A model generated the notes under the pieces. It saw nothing but the letters and a program-made list of their open reading frames with translations, was not told where the DNA came from and did no database searches. From Bacteroidales bacterium (GTDB taxonomy: Bacteria > Bacteroidota > Bacteroidia > Bacteroidales > Paludibacteraceae), in assembly GCA_900769555.1 (NCBI GenBank), contig CAAGHA010000122.1:25767-89766 (forward strand): a DNA stretch of 64,000 nucleotides. The letters are read 5' to 3'. The number at the start of each line of letters is the position of its first letter. The first letter of the stretch is position 1. Positions 1-8,700 of this stretch are shown here, in pieces. Made by a program: the position numbers and the translations under genes.

Positions 1-276
1 ATCTGAACACGGTTTGTTATCATTTTTATACTCATCCGAAGTCCACCATACAGAATCCTTACTTGCCTCATTGCAAACAAAAAATTTGTCCTTAGGAGAA
101 CGACCTGTATAGATACCTGTCATTACATTTACAGTATCCAACTCTGTAAGTTGACCCTTTTCGAAACCTTCCAATTCAGGTCTGGTTTCCTCTGCAAACA
201 ACACTTCGTAAGAAGGATTGTGAAGTACTTCTTTTACATCAGTAATACCGTACTTGCTTAAATCTAAATTAGCCAT
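1..276 (-). CDS. pckA: Phosphoenolpyruvate carboxykinase (ATP), N-terminal part, cut by window edge
   Basis: The first 92 codons of ATP-dependent PEP carboxykinase, which converts oxaloacetate and ATP to PEP, CO2 and ADP. In Bacteroidales it also runs toward CO2 fixation in the succinate pathway. The protein begins [11 protein letters not shown] and continues through [15 protein letters not shown], the conserved N-terminal region of bacterial PckA, ending near [13 protein letters not shown]. The start is the ATG at 276. No Shine-Dalgarno is visible, which is normal in this phylum. The remainder of the gene lies beyond the left edge. A TAAATTTG -7 box lies about 135 bp upstream. Confidence 0.95.
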   Translation of the reverse strand, partial: MANLDLSKYGITDVKEVLHNPSYEVLFAEETRPELEGFEKGQLTELDTVNVMTGIYTGRSPKDKFFVCNEASKDSVWWTSDEYKNDNKPCSD

Positions 277-411
277 GTTTTAAAATTTATTAATAATTAT
301 AATTTATTCTCTAATTGAATTTTCTACAAATTCTAACAATTTTTATCTTCTTATTTTTTATAAAGCACTATACAAAAGCTCAAAAAAGCAACTTTCATAC
401 TTCTATCTTCG

Positions 412-442
412 CAAATTTAATCATTTTTTTTAATATTTACAA
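412..442 (-). promoter_or_regulatory. Predicted sigma-A promoter of pckA
   Basis: On the minus strand there is TTG (442-440), a 20-bp spacer and TAAATTTG (419-412), matching the Bacteroidota -33/-7 consensus. It would give a leader of about 130 nt before the pckA ATG at 276. Inferred from motif only. Confidence 0.5.
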
Positions 443-524
443 CAATAGTTTGGTAAAAATTTGCTAAGTGAAATTGGGCGCCTTTCGCAAAGTGCACTTT
501 AACTTGTTGGCGGAATTAATTTAA

Positions 525-598
525 GGCAACGTCTGTAAATTACGATTCCTATTTTTTATTTGCAATAAATCTATTTCAAATGTTTTTGAATTCATTTT
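525..598. repeat. Partial family A repeat
   Basis: Begins GGCAACGTCTGTAAATTACG and continues through a stretch closely similar to the left half of the family A copy at 61779-61967, sharing ATTACGATTCCTATTT and TTTTTGAATTCATTTT. No matching right terminus is seen, so it is a truncated copy. It sits directly beside a family B left end. Confidence 0.55.
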
Positions 599-760
599 AG
601 AAATTGTTTAAATTTTATTTCGTACATATTTGAGGCGCTTTTTTATCCCGTTTTTATTATTCTTTTGCAGTAAATACCTTAACGCTCAGTTAACTCTACC
701 AAAAGTTTTTCTTCGATATAATAAGTCGTAGGAGAAATTAAAATCGAGTTACACCTACTA
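597..760. repeat. Family B repeat copy, right end unclear
   Basis: The left end TTTAGAAATTGTTTAAAT and the following TTATTTCGTACATATTTGAG match the left part of the family B copies at 12202 and 1613. The internal TTTTTATTATTCTTTTGCAG also aligns. No clear right terminal repeat is found, so the right boundary is approximate. Confidence 0.45.
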
Positions 761-810
761 TTGTATCAAAGATAATCCCGTGCTTAGCAGAAGTAAATCC
801 ATACGAAGTC

Positions 811-840
811 TTGAAAAAACATACTTTTTATATAATTTTG
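811..840 (+). promoter_or_regulatory. Predicted promoter of the thioesterase gene
   Basis: TTG at 811-813, a 19-bp spacer and TAATTTTG at 833-840. The TTG could be read as a start codon of a longer frame, but it is better explained as the -33 element. This places the true start at the ATG at 862. Confidence 0.55.
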
Positions 841-861
841 CATTCTCATTACATTAAAATT

Positions 862-1251
862 ATGAACGAACGGTTTAATTTAAAACAATTTTCAGAACGA
901 AAGGTCATATCTGAAGATATGCTGAATTGCAACGGAACTCTTTTCGGTGGATGCGCCATGGGTTGGATGGATCTTTTGGGACATCGTATAGCAATTCATA
1001 TTACTCAAAGAACTATGTTTACGGTCTATGCAGATAAGATTAAATTTAAAAGTCCTGCCTTTTTAGGTGAATTAGTTGAGGTTAACGGTTCTATCAAGGA
1101 ATTGGGAGGTGTAAAATTGACTCTTAAATTGGAAGTAATTGCAAATCCTGATGGGGATAGAAGAAAGGTGGTTGAAGGGGATTTTACATTTGTTGAGTTG
1201 GATGAAAATATGAGACCTACTCGCATTCACTACCCAGAAGGAGTATTATAA
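862..1251 (+). CDS. Acyl-CoA thioesterase, hot-dog fold (YciA/BACH type)
   Basis: A 129-residue single-hot-dog protein predicted to hydrolyse acyl-CoA thioesters in the cytoplasm. The segment CNGTLFGGCAMGWMDLLGH is the family's active-site region: an N-x-x-G-T-L-F-G-G loop followed by the hot-dog helix with Asp. The strand VYADKIKFKSPAFLGELVEV follows, as in YciA-type enzymes. The start is the ATG at 862, because an upstream in-frame TTG at 811 forms part of the predicted promoter and the extra residues resemble no family N-terminus. It stands alone, with repeat-rich DNA on both sides. The preferred acyl chain cannot be read from sequence. Confidence 0.85.
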   Translation: MNERFNLKQFSERKVISEDMLNCNGTLFGGCAMGWMDLLGHRIAIHITQRTMFTVYADKIKFKSPAFLGELVEVNGSIKELGGVKLTLKLEVIANPDGDRRKVVEGDFTFVELDENMRPTRIHYPEGVL

Positions 1252-1519
1252 GGGGTGATTTAATACATTGTTTCAGAGTTTAGCCATGTACTTTTGTACA
1301 CTCTTTATGGTCTAAATCTCAACAACACATCTCACCCCCCTCTAATAATCCTTTATCTGAGTTTTTTTTTACAACTTATTCTCGTGAAATTTATAGTTCA
1401 GTCACAAGCTTCTGCACTCTACTCACGCAACAAATCTCAACACCAAATCTATCATCTTTACTAAAAAACTTATTCGACAACTCTTTTTTATTCCCATAAG
1501 ATTTTAGCGATTAATCTAT
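1252..1519. other. Intergenic stretch without recognised feature
   Basis: AT-rich DNA after the thioesterase gene. No convincing reading frame, tRNA or strong terminator was seen. It leads into family A and B repeats. Confidence 0.5.
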
Positions 1520-1580
1520 GGTAAGTTCTATAAATTTCACCGTTTTTAATTTTAAAAGTATATATTGCAGAAAGATAACC
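1520..1580. repeat. Short family A repeat
   Basis: Starts with GGTAAGTTCTATAAATTTCA, the canonical family A left terminus, and ends GAAAGATAACC, a degraded inverted match. No target-site duplication is evident. Confidence 0.45.
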
Positions 1581-1612
1581 TTTTCGGTATTTTTTTATTT
1601 CTGAATTAAAAA

Positions 1613-1790
1613 GTTGTTTTAATTCTATTTCGAGCATATTTGAAAGGAATTTTTAAGATTATTTTTATTATATCTTTGCTGTTAATAGTGGACTAATATC
1701 AAAAAAAAAGAATCTCAAAGAGACCGAGAATAAAATAGTGAAACTCAAAATAAATTTAAAATAAAATTTAAATGGTTTCTAACTATTTTT
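1613..1790. repeat. Family B repeat copy
   Basis: Left end GTTGTTTTAATTCTATTTCG followed by AGCATATTTGA, as in other family B copies. The right part (AAATTTAAATGGTTTCTAAC) is a degraded inverted version. Internally it carries TATCTTTG at 1671-1678, a perfect match to the phylum's -7 promoter box, followed by CTGTTAATAGTGG, which is shared with the copy at 12202. Confidence 0.55.
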
Positions 1791-1886
1791 CAGTAGATCA
1801 AAGTGTTTGCACTGCCCCATCCATTCGCACAGCAATCAACTCGAAATAAATTCAAAAATCCCCCAAATAAATTTATAGAACCTACC

Positions 1887-2486
1887 CTAAAAAAGAAAGT
1901 AAGCAAGAGACAACGACAGGTTGCGGTTTTTCATATCCAAATCCCACGTTCCATCGTATAAATTTCGACAACCCAATTGATACGAAAGGTCTATTCTAAA
2001 TCGATTTATGACTTCAACCCCAATAATCACCCCAAAGCCAAAATCAGTTTTGCGCAGTTTTTCTTCAACATTCCTCGCCAACCAAGAGGCATCTCTATCA
2101 AAGCTTTGATGCACAAGAAACGACAAATAAGGACCTAACCCGACATAAGGTCGTACCATTGGGAAATCATATCCCCAACGAAAATAGAGAGGAATATCTA
2201 TGTAATTGGCACGAGTACGAACCTGCTGCGTCTCACTCCGAATCACCCCTCCTTTTTGCGAAAAAAGGGTCTCGAACTGAATGCCCAACCCAAAGAACGG
2301 AAGTGTAATCGAACTTGTTAATCCGGCATGAAATCCGGCAATACTCGGTTGATCCAACCACACACTCTCCACACTCACATCTTGGTAAGAAAAATTGGCT
2401 CCCCCTTTTATTCCAAAATTTATTCTTGCATGTACAGAAAATAGGGAAAACGTCAAAAAAGAGAGTATTAAAATAATCTTTTTCAT
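1887..2486 (-). CDS. Outer-membrane beta-barrel protein (porin family)
   Basis: A 199-residue exported protein. A signal peptide (MKKIILILSFLTFSLFSVHA) is followed by RINFGIKGGANFSYQ, the typical first strand of the OMP_b-brl family in Bacteroidota. Alternating amphipathic segments (YIDIPLYFRWGYDF, VRPYVGLGPYLSFL, FGFGVIIGVEVINRFRIDLSYQLG) run to a C-terminal strand ending in Phe (LSLSLAYFLF), as expected for assembly by BAM. The start is the ATG at 2486. A TTG two codons upstream is less likely. Its function beyond a small eight-stranded barrel is unknown. Confidence 0.8.
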   Translation of the reverse strand: MKKIILILSFLTFSLFSVHARINFGIKGGANFSYQDVSVESVWLDQPSIAGFHAGLTSSITLPFFGLGIQFETLFSQKGGVIRSETQQVRTRANYIDIPLYFRWGYDFPMVRPYVGLGPYLSFLVHQSFDRDASWLARNVEEKLRKTDFGFGVIIGVEVINRFRIDLSYQLGCRNLYDGTWDLDMKNRNLSLSLAYFLF

Positions 2487-2608
2487 AGTCAATCATAATT
2501 AATATTAAAGTTCTTTCTCTCCTAAACAAATAAAAATTTATCCGGGTTCTCAATATAACAGATTACAACGCTATTTCACAATCTGTAAGAAGCTGTTATA
2601 TTTCACCC

Positions 2609-2639
2609 TTTCATAATTCATTCAAAATAACTACCTTTG
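2609..2639 (+). promoter_or_regulatory. Predicted promoter of the yciO-like/EamA pair
   Basis: TTTC at 2609-2612, a 19-bp spacer and TACCTTTG at 2632-2639, followed by CA. This is a good match to the Bacteroidota consensus, 20 bp before the ATG at 2660. Confidence 0.6.
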
Positions 2640-2659
2640 CAAAAATTTTAATTAAAGAT

Positions 2660-3271
2660 ATGCTAATTCGAGTTTATCCGGAAAATCCAAACGAAAGAGA
2701 AATTGATCGCATTGTCCAATTTTTGCGTGACGGAGGAATTATTGTCTATCCTACAGATACAATCTATGGATTAGGTTGCAGTATATTCAATACAAAAGGA
2801 ATAGAGACGATTTGTCGCCATAAGGGAATCGACCCAAGAAAAGCCAATTTATCCTTTATCTGTTACGATTTGAGCAATATCAGTGAATATGCGAAAATAG
2901 ACAACACGACTTTCAAATTAATGAAAAAGAATTTACCGGGTCCATTCACTTTTATTTTGAACGGGAATAGTAATCTACCTAAAATTTTTCGCAATAAAAA
3001 AACCGTTGGAATTCGTGTTCCCGACAACAATATCATTCGCGAATTAGTCCGAGTTCTTGGGAATCCGATTCTGTCTACATCCGTACGAGATAAAGAGGAT
3101 GAGATTACTGAATATTTCACCGATCCGGAATTGATTCATGAACGCTACGAACATATTGTAGATGTTGTAATCAATGGCGGTTACGGAGAATTAGAGCCTT
3201 CTACTATTGTCGATTGTACAGGAGATGAACCTGTTATCGTCAGACAAGGGAAAGGTATTTTAGAATTTTAA
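2660..3271 (+). CDS. YciO/Sua5/YrdC family protein (L-threonylcarbamoyladenylate synthase-like)
   Basis: 203 residues spanning one YrdC domain. The N-terminus ([20 protein letters not shown]), the [13 protein letters not shown] loop that binds nucleotide, and the C-terminal [19 protein letters not shown] are all present. Length and order match E. coli YciO (about 206 aa) better than full-length Sua5, since the extra Sua5 domain is missing. YrdC enzymes make threonylcarbamoyl-AMP for the t6A37 modification of ANN-decoding tRNAs. YciO paralogues are weaker and may do something else. A transporter gene starts 22 bp downstream, so the two are probably cotranscribed. Confidence 0.85.
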   Translation: MLIRVYPENPNEREIDRIVQFLRDGGIIVYPTDTIYGLGCSIFNTKGIETICRHKGIDPRKANLSFICYDLSNISEYAKIDNTTFKLMKKNLPGPFTFILNGNSNLPKIFRNKKTVGIRVPDNNIIRELVRVLGNPILSTSVRDKEDEITEYFTDPELIHERYEHIVDVVINGGYGELEPSTIVDCTGDEPVIVRQGKGILEF

Positions 3272-3293
3272 GATTGCTTTAACCTCAAATAGC

Positions 3294-4184
3294 ATGTGGG
3301 TATTTTTAGCTTTAGGCTCTGCGCTATTACTTGGATTCTACGACGTTTTCAAAAAAGTTTCTTTAAAAGGGAATGCAGTAATTCCGGTGTTAGCCGGATC
3401 CATATTCATCTCTGCAGTTCTTTTTGCATTTTGCATCGTGCTTTCCGAGATGTATCCGGAAAGGATGAAAGCAATTGCTTTTTATGTCCCATCAATTGAT
3501 TGGAGAACTCACTTATCCATTTTTATAAAGGCATCCATTGTTTTAGGCTCTTGGATCTCAGCCTACTTCGGTATGAAATATGTGCCACTTACCATCTTCT
3601 CACCTATTCGAGCCACTCAACCTATTTGGACCGTTTTAGGGGCTTTTATTTTTTTTTCGGAACGACTAACATTAACACAAATAATCGGAATCACAATAAC
3701 CATAACAGCATTTTACCTTTTCTCTCTAATTGGAGTAAAAGAAGGATTTTCTCTAAAAAGCAACAAATGGATATGGCTGATTATTTTAGCAACTCTACTT
3801 GGGTCAGCTAGTGGATTGTATGATAAACATTTAATGATTAACTACAATCGCGTTGCTGTACAAGTATATAGCTCTATCTATCAAGCTCTGATTATGTTGA
3901 TTATCTTGTTTGCTATATGGTATCCACAACGACATAAAAGCACTCCTTTTCAATGGAGATGGAGCATTATCGGAATCGCATTGTTTTTAATATTGGCTGA
4001 CTATCTCTACTTTTGGGCTCTATCACAAGAGGGAGCCTTAATTTCAATTATTTCAACAATCAGAAGGTCGGGGGCAGTCATCCCATTCTTATACGGAGCC
4101 ATACTACTCCATGAAAAAAATCTAAGAAGAAAGAGTGTTTTGCTAACTTTTATACTTTTCGGGGTGTTTTTACTCGTGATATAA
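3294..4184 (+). CDS. EamA/DMT-family transporter
   Basis: 296 residues with about ten hydrophobic segments arranged as two five-helix EamA repeats. The first repeat begins VFLALGSALLLGFYDVFKKVSL and the second near WIWLIILATLLGSASGLYDKHL. The paired segments TIFSPIRATQPIWTVLGAFI and SIISTIRRSGAVIPFLYGAI are the characteristic fourth-helix motifs of each half. Members of this inner-membrane superfamily export or import small metabolites and nucleotide-activated or undecaprenyl-linked compounds. The substrate cannot be predicted. It shares a probable operon with the YciO-like gene. Confidence 0.85.
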   Translation: MWVFLALGSALLLGFYDVFKKVSLKGNAVIPVLAGSIFISAVLFAFCIVLSEMYPERMKAIAFYVPSIDWRTHLSIFIKASIVLGSWISAYFGMKYVPLTIFSPIRATQPIWTVLGAFIFFSERLTLTQIIGITITITAFYLFSLIGVKEGFSLKSNKWIWLIILATLLGSASGLYDKHLMINYNRVAVQVYSSIYQALIMLIILFAIWYPQRHKSTPFQWRWSIIGIALFLILADYLYFWALSQEGALISIISTIRRSGAVIPFLYGAILLHEKNLRRKSVLLTFILFGVFLLVI

Positions 4185-4199
4185 GGGACAAAGGTGTAC

Positions 4200-4332
4200 T
4201 TCTTTTGAATTTATTTGTACTATATTGCTTATATTTACTCTGTTACAATGCTCGCATCACTCCTTTGTAAATATAAACAATCTAACTCAATTGCTCTTCA
4301 AAATCATCTTGACCTAATTTATAGAACTTACC
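4200..4332. repeat. Long-type family A repeat, left-truncated
   Basis: The right terminus TAATTTATAGAACTTACC (4315-4332) is an exact family A end. The body, read on the minus strand, aligns over most of its length with the copies at 43446-43604 and 46641-46823, sharing TTTATATTTA/AAAGGAG and GATGCGAGCAT. The opposite terminus is missing or decayed. Confidence 0.65.
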
Positions 4333-4434
4333 TATAAAAACAGTCTTTATCAAACAGAAGTCTTGAATTGAGAGAAATTATCTTAAAACCTATTAAAAAG
4401 GTAACTCAAAACAATTCTAATCAATAAATATTTG

Positions 4435-4442
4435 TAAATTTG
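4435..4442 (+). promoter_or_regulatory. Putative -7 box of the 4467 gene
   Basis: TAAATTTG, 24 bp before the ATG at 4467. No convincing -33 element is seen at the expected distance. Confidence 0.35.
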
Positions 4443-4466
4443 CTAAAACTCTAACAAAAAAATTAA

Positions 4467-5099
4467 ATGATGAAGAAAATAGCTCTTATCATACTCCTAT
4501 CACTTTCTGCGTCCCTATCTTATGGGCAAACACTCGAAGATTTTTTTATTCATGGCGCAGTAGAATACATTCAGTTAAGCAAAGATCAGAGAATTTGGTT
4601 GCTCAAAAGGCATAAAGAGAATATCAAAGAGCCAAACCCAACACTCTACAATGGGGTTTCAGAAGTGAAAGATTACAAAGAAAATAATTTACTGACCATA
4701 TCGACTTCTAAACAAGGAAACTTTAGTGTAAAACGTTGGTTAACAGAAGAGGGAATAACATTTGGAGTTAGCTTTTGGGCTTGCGGTCCAATCTGCGATG
4801 GTTGGATTAAATTTGTTTCAACGAACATGGACACAACAATTGTATTTCCCAAAATTTGGTTAGCCGATTTTGTCCATCCCGACTCCCTTAAAAATGCAGG
4901 TTGGAGCAAAGAGGATTTCGAGAAAAAAGTTGATTTCCCCTTTTATCACTACGAATTTACGGAAGGAGATACAATTAAAATCTTCAATAATACCCCAAAA
5001 TTCCTTAGCAAAGAGAGTGCTAATCGCTTATCAGGCTATTGGAAAAACAATGTAATTAAGTATATTTTCAAAGAGAATAATTTTGAAAAAGTAGATTAA
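4467..5099 (+). CDS. Secreted protein of unknown function, possibly DUF3256-like
   Basis: 210 residues with a clear signal peptide (MMKKIALIILLSLSASLSYGQ). The mature part begins TLEDFFIHGAVEYIQLSKDQR and contains a central ITFGVSFWACGPICDGWIKF segment followed by a Trp/Pro-rich region. The order (membrane-proximal helix, then a strand with CGP-x-C-D, then a Trp-containing helix) recalls the small Bacteroidales DUF3256 family, but this was judged by eye and is weak. The two cysteines in ACGPICDG could form a disulfide in the periplasm. No partner genes adjoin it, and family A repeats lie on both sides. Confidence 0.6.
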   Translation: MMKKIALIILLSLSASLSYGQTLEDFFIHGAVEYIQLSKDQRIWLLKRHKENIKEPNPTLYNGVSEVKDYKENNLLTISTSKQGNFSVKRWLTEEGITFGVSFWACGPICDGWIKFVSTNMDTTIVFPKIWLADFVHPDSLKNAGWSKEDFEKKVDFPFYHYEFTEGDTIKIFNNTPKFLSKESANRLSGYWKNNVIKYIFKENNFEKVD

Positions 5100-5265
5100 G
5101 ATTAGTTTGAGACAACTAAAAAAAACACGTTACAGCAGTTTATTAAAGCATTATTCCTGATTGAATATAAATAAGTTACAAAAAATCAAAACTTCCGAAA
5201 TAAATTCTATGACAAAAAGATAAAAAAACATAACATATTGAAGATGCTTAAAATCCATTTAGTAA

Positions 5266-5347
5266 GGTAAGTTCTATAAATTCACTATTTTAAATTTAAA
5301 AATATAAATTTAGGGTTGATGATCTTCATGAAATTTATAAAACCACC
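5266..5347. repeat. Short family A repeat
   Basis: 82 bp bounded by GGTAAGTTCTATAAATTCA and the inverted TGAAATTTATAAAACCACC. The flanking 4-mers GTAA and TTAA differ at one base, so a target duplication is possible but imperfect. Confidence 0.6.
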
Positions 5348-5429
5348 TTAAAGTTTTTATATACAAATTCAAAAAGTAAGAAACACAAATTAAACAACTA
5401 CTTAAAAGTCATCCCTTAAGAATATCAAA

Positions 5430-5476
5430 ATAATTTTAAACAACGTCTAAGAATTTCTATTTTTATCGTATCTTTG
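5430..5476. repeat. Family B end with promoter-like box
   Basis: TTTTAAACAACGTCTAA (about 5434-5450) is an inverted copy of the family B terminus. It is followed by ATTTTTATCGTATCTTTG, which resembles the interior of the 1613 copy, including TATCTTTG at 5469-5476. It may supply a promoter for the gene at 5786, but the leader would be about 300 nt and no good -33 is present. Confidence 0.35.
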
Positions 5477-5499
5477 TAACAAATTTAATAGATTGACTC

Positions 5500-5640
5500 T
5501 GTAATAACAATTATAGACAATTTTTATAAGTTATGATTTAAGTTGAGTTCTATAAATTCATCGTTTTAAATTAAAAGTTAAATCGTGGGTTGATGAACTT
5601 TTTATTACCCTTATAGAAATTGTCTGTAGTATTATTGGGA
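5500..5640. repeat. Nested inverted-repeat element
   Basis: An outer inverted repeat (AATTATAGACAATTTTTATAAG near 5507-5530 against CTTATAGAAATTGTCT near 5611) encloses a family A-like segment (GAGTTCTATAAATTCATCGT). The inner part is closely similar to the copy at 5266, sharing TTTTAAATT and GGGTTGATGA. It lies in the 686-bp gap before the activase gene. Confidence 0.5.
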
Positions 5641-5785
5641 GAAATAGGTCGTAGTCTTCAAAGAGGTAAAAAGCATTCCTTTAAAAGGGTATCCACTTGA
5701 TGATAAATCAATAGAGAATACGGCATGGTAAAATATTTATTACAAGTAAAAATCGGCAAAAACGAATAAAATAAAAAAGAAATAT

Positions 5786-8700
5786 ATGTTTAAAATCGGC
5801 TTAGACATCGGTTCAACAACTGCAAAAATTGTTGTTCTTGATGAAACTGAAAAATTAGTTTATTCATCGTACCGCAGACACTTGGCAAATGTGCAAGGTG
5901 CGATTTCAGAATTTTTGAAAGAGGTTAGAGATACAATTGGACAAAACCAATTTAAATTAGCAATCACCGGGTCGGTAGGATTGGGAGTTGCAGAACGTTA
6001 CGGATTGCACTTTGTACAAGAAGTAATTGCAGCTACAGAATACACAAAAAAAGTTCATCCTGATATTTCAACCATCATTGATATCGGTGGAGAAGATGCA
6101 AAAATTGTATATTTGCGAGACGGACAAGTATCAGACCTTCGAATGAATGGGAATTGTGCAGGAGGAACAGGTGCATTTATAGATCAGATGGCACTCTGTT
6201 TAGGAGTTGAGGTAACCGATTTGGATGATTTAGCCAAAAACAGTACACATATCTACCCTATCGCATCACGCTGCGGAGTATTTTCCAAAACAGATATTCA
6301 AAATTTAATTGCAAGAAATGCTACGAAAGAGGATATTGCAGCCTCTATTTTCCGAGCAGTGGCAGTACAAACAGCAAGTGCCCTTTCACATGGTTGCGAG
6401 ATTCGACCTAAAGTCCTATTTTGTGGTGGACCATTGACATTTATCTCTTCTCTACGAAAAGCAATTGCCAACTATTTTGAATTGGATTTGGAGAAAGATT
6501 TTGTTATTCTTGACAATGCCAATATTATTCCGGCATACGGAACAGCACTAACAACAGAAGAGGCAACCCCTATGACAATTGACGAATTAAATGAGAAATT
6601 ATCTGCAGAGCCTCATGAACCACAACAAAAGAAAAGCAATAAAAATACCATCTCCCTACCGGCAATTTTCAACGATGAAGAGGAATACATGACATGGAAA
6701 GCAGAGAAAGCCAAGTGCCACATTCCGGTTGTAAACATCAATCAATGCAAAGGAAAAACATTTTTAGGTATTGATTCGGGATCAACTACAACAAAAATTG
6801 TATTGATTAACGAAGAGGGAGATATTCTTTACAAATATTACGCACACAACGGAGGAAATCCTATTCAAGCCGTACGTCATGGATTGGAGAAACTTCGTGA
6901 ACGCTGCATCGAAGAGAAAATAGATCTTCACATAACAGCCGGATGTTCTACCGGATATGGAGAAGATTTGATTAAAGCAGCCTATTCTTTGGACTACGGA
7001 ATGATTGAAACGATGGCACACTATGTTGCTGCGCAAAAAATGTGTCCGGATGTCTCATTCATCCTCGACATTGGAGGGCAGGATATGAAAGCCATTTACG
7101 TGGATAATGGAGCATTGACAAGAATGGAGATTAACGAAGCATGTTCTTCCGGATGTGGTTCATTTATTGAAACATTTGCACAGACCCTGAATTGTGAAAT
7201 CAGTGATTTTGTTTATCAAGCATGCCAAAGTCAAAATCCATGTGATTTAGGAACTCGATGCACAGTATTTATGAATTCCAAGGTAAAACAGGTGCTTCGT
7301 GAAGGATATTCTGTGAGTGATATTGCCGCCGGATTGGCTTATTCGGTTGTAAAAAACTGTCTATTTAAAGTTCTCAAGATCAAGAATTACGATGAGTTAG
7401 GTAAAAGCATCGTTTTACAAGGTGGAACTATGCGAAACGACTCAATCGTCAAGGCTTTTGAAAATCTAACCGGCAAAGAAGTCTATTGCAACAATGTACC
7501 GGAATTAATGGGTGCTTATGGTTGTGCTTTATATGCACAAAGAATGGCTAGTCAAGAAAAGATAGCCAATCCTTTGGATAGTTTCCTTCAGTCTGCCGAA
7601 TTTGACTCAAAGATTTTGCATTGCAAAGGATGCGAAAATCAATGTCAGATTACAAAATACACATTCCAAAACGGGAAAGCATATTATTCCGGAAATAAAT
7701 GTGAAAAAGTGTTTACCAATGGCAGTGGAGAGGAGACGCCGGGCATTGATATGAGTGCACAGAAATATCGAGAATTATTTGACCGCGCAGAAGATCCAAA
7801 AGCGAAATTAAGTAATCCACTATTTACGATAGGTATTCCTCGAGCATTAAACATGTATGAAGAATTTCCGTTTTGGCACACATTCTTTACCGAGTGTAAT
7901 ATCCAAGTTGAACTATCTTCCACCTCAACTTACCAAAATTATGAGAAAGGGGTTCACTCAGTAATGTCGGACAACATCTGTTTTCCTGCCAAGTTGGTAC
8001 ACAGTCATATTTATGAGTTGCAACACAAGAAAGTCGATCGAATCTTCTTCCCTCGTGTTGTCTATGAAAAGACAGAAGACCATACAGTTGACAATAGTTT
8101 CAATTGTCCGATTATCATTGGCTATCCCGATGTTGTAAATAGTGCAATAGAATCAGAAATTCCTATTGATTCTCCGGTAATTACATTCAAAGATGATGAA
8201 TTATTGAAGAAACAATTGATCAAATACTTAACACCACTTGGAATATCCAAAAAAGCAATTGCCAAAGCACACGATAAGGCAGTTGCAGAATATACACATT
8301 TCGGACTTCATATCAAAAAATTGAATGAAGAGGCCTTTAAGAAGGCGCAAGAAGCCAATCGCATGGTTATTGTATTGGCCGGTCGTCCATATCATACCGA
8401 CCCACTTGTTCAACACAAAGTTTCCGAAATGATTTCTCAAATGGGTGTTGATGTTATTACCGAGGAGGTTGCACGTAAAAGTAATTGCGGAGAAGAGGAA
8501 TCATTTATCATCAAACAATGGTCATTTGTAAACCGTATTCTTAACTCTGCACAATGGGTAGCAAGACAAAATCGCTTGGTACACTTTGTTGAGACCACCT
8601 CTTTTGGTTGCGGTCCGGATGCATTCTTTACGGATGATGTTCGTTCAATCTTGAACAGACATGGAAAATCACTTACATTGTTGAAGATTGATGATATTAA

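Noticed and set aside
811..861. Upstream TTG start for the thioesterase
   Set aside because: The TTG and the following bases form a good -33/-7 promoter pair, and the added residues do not resemble the family.
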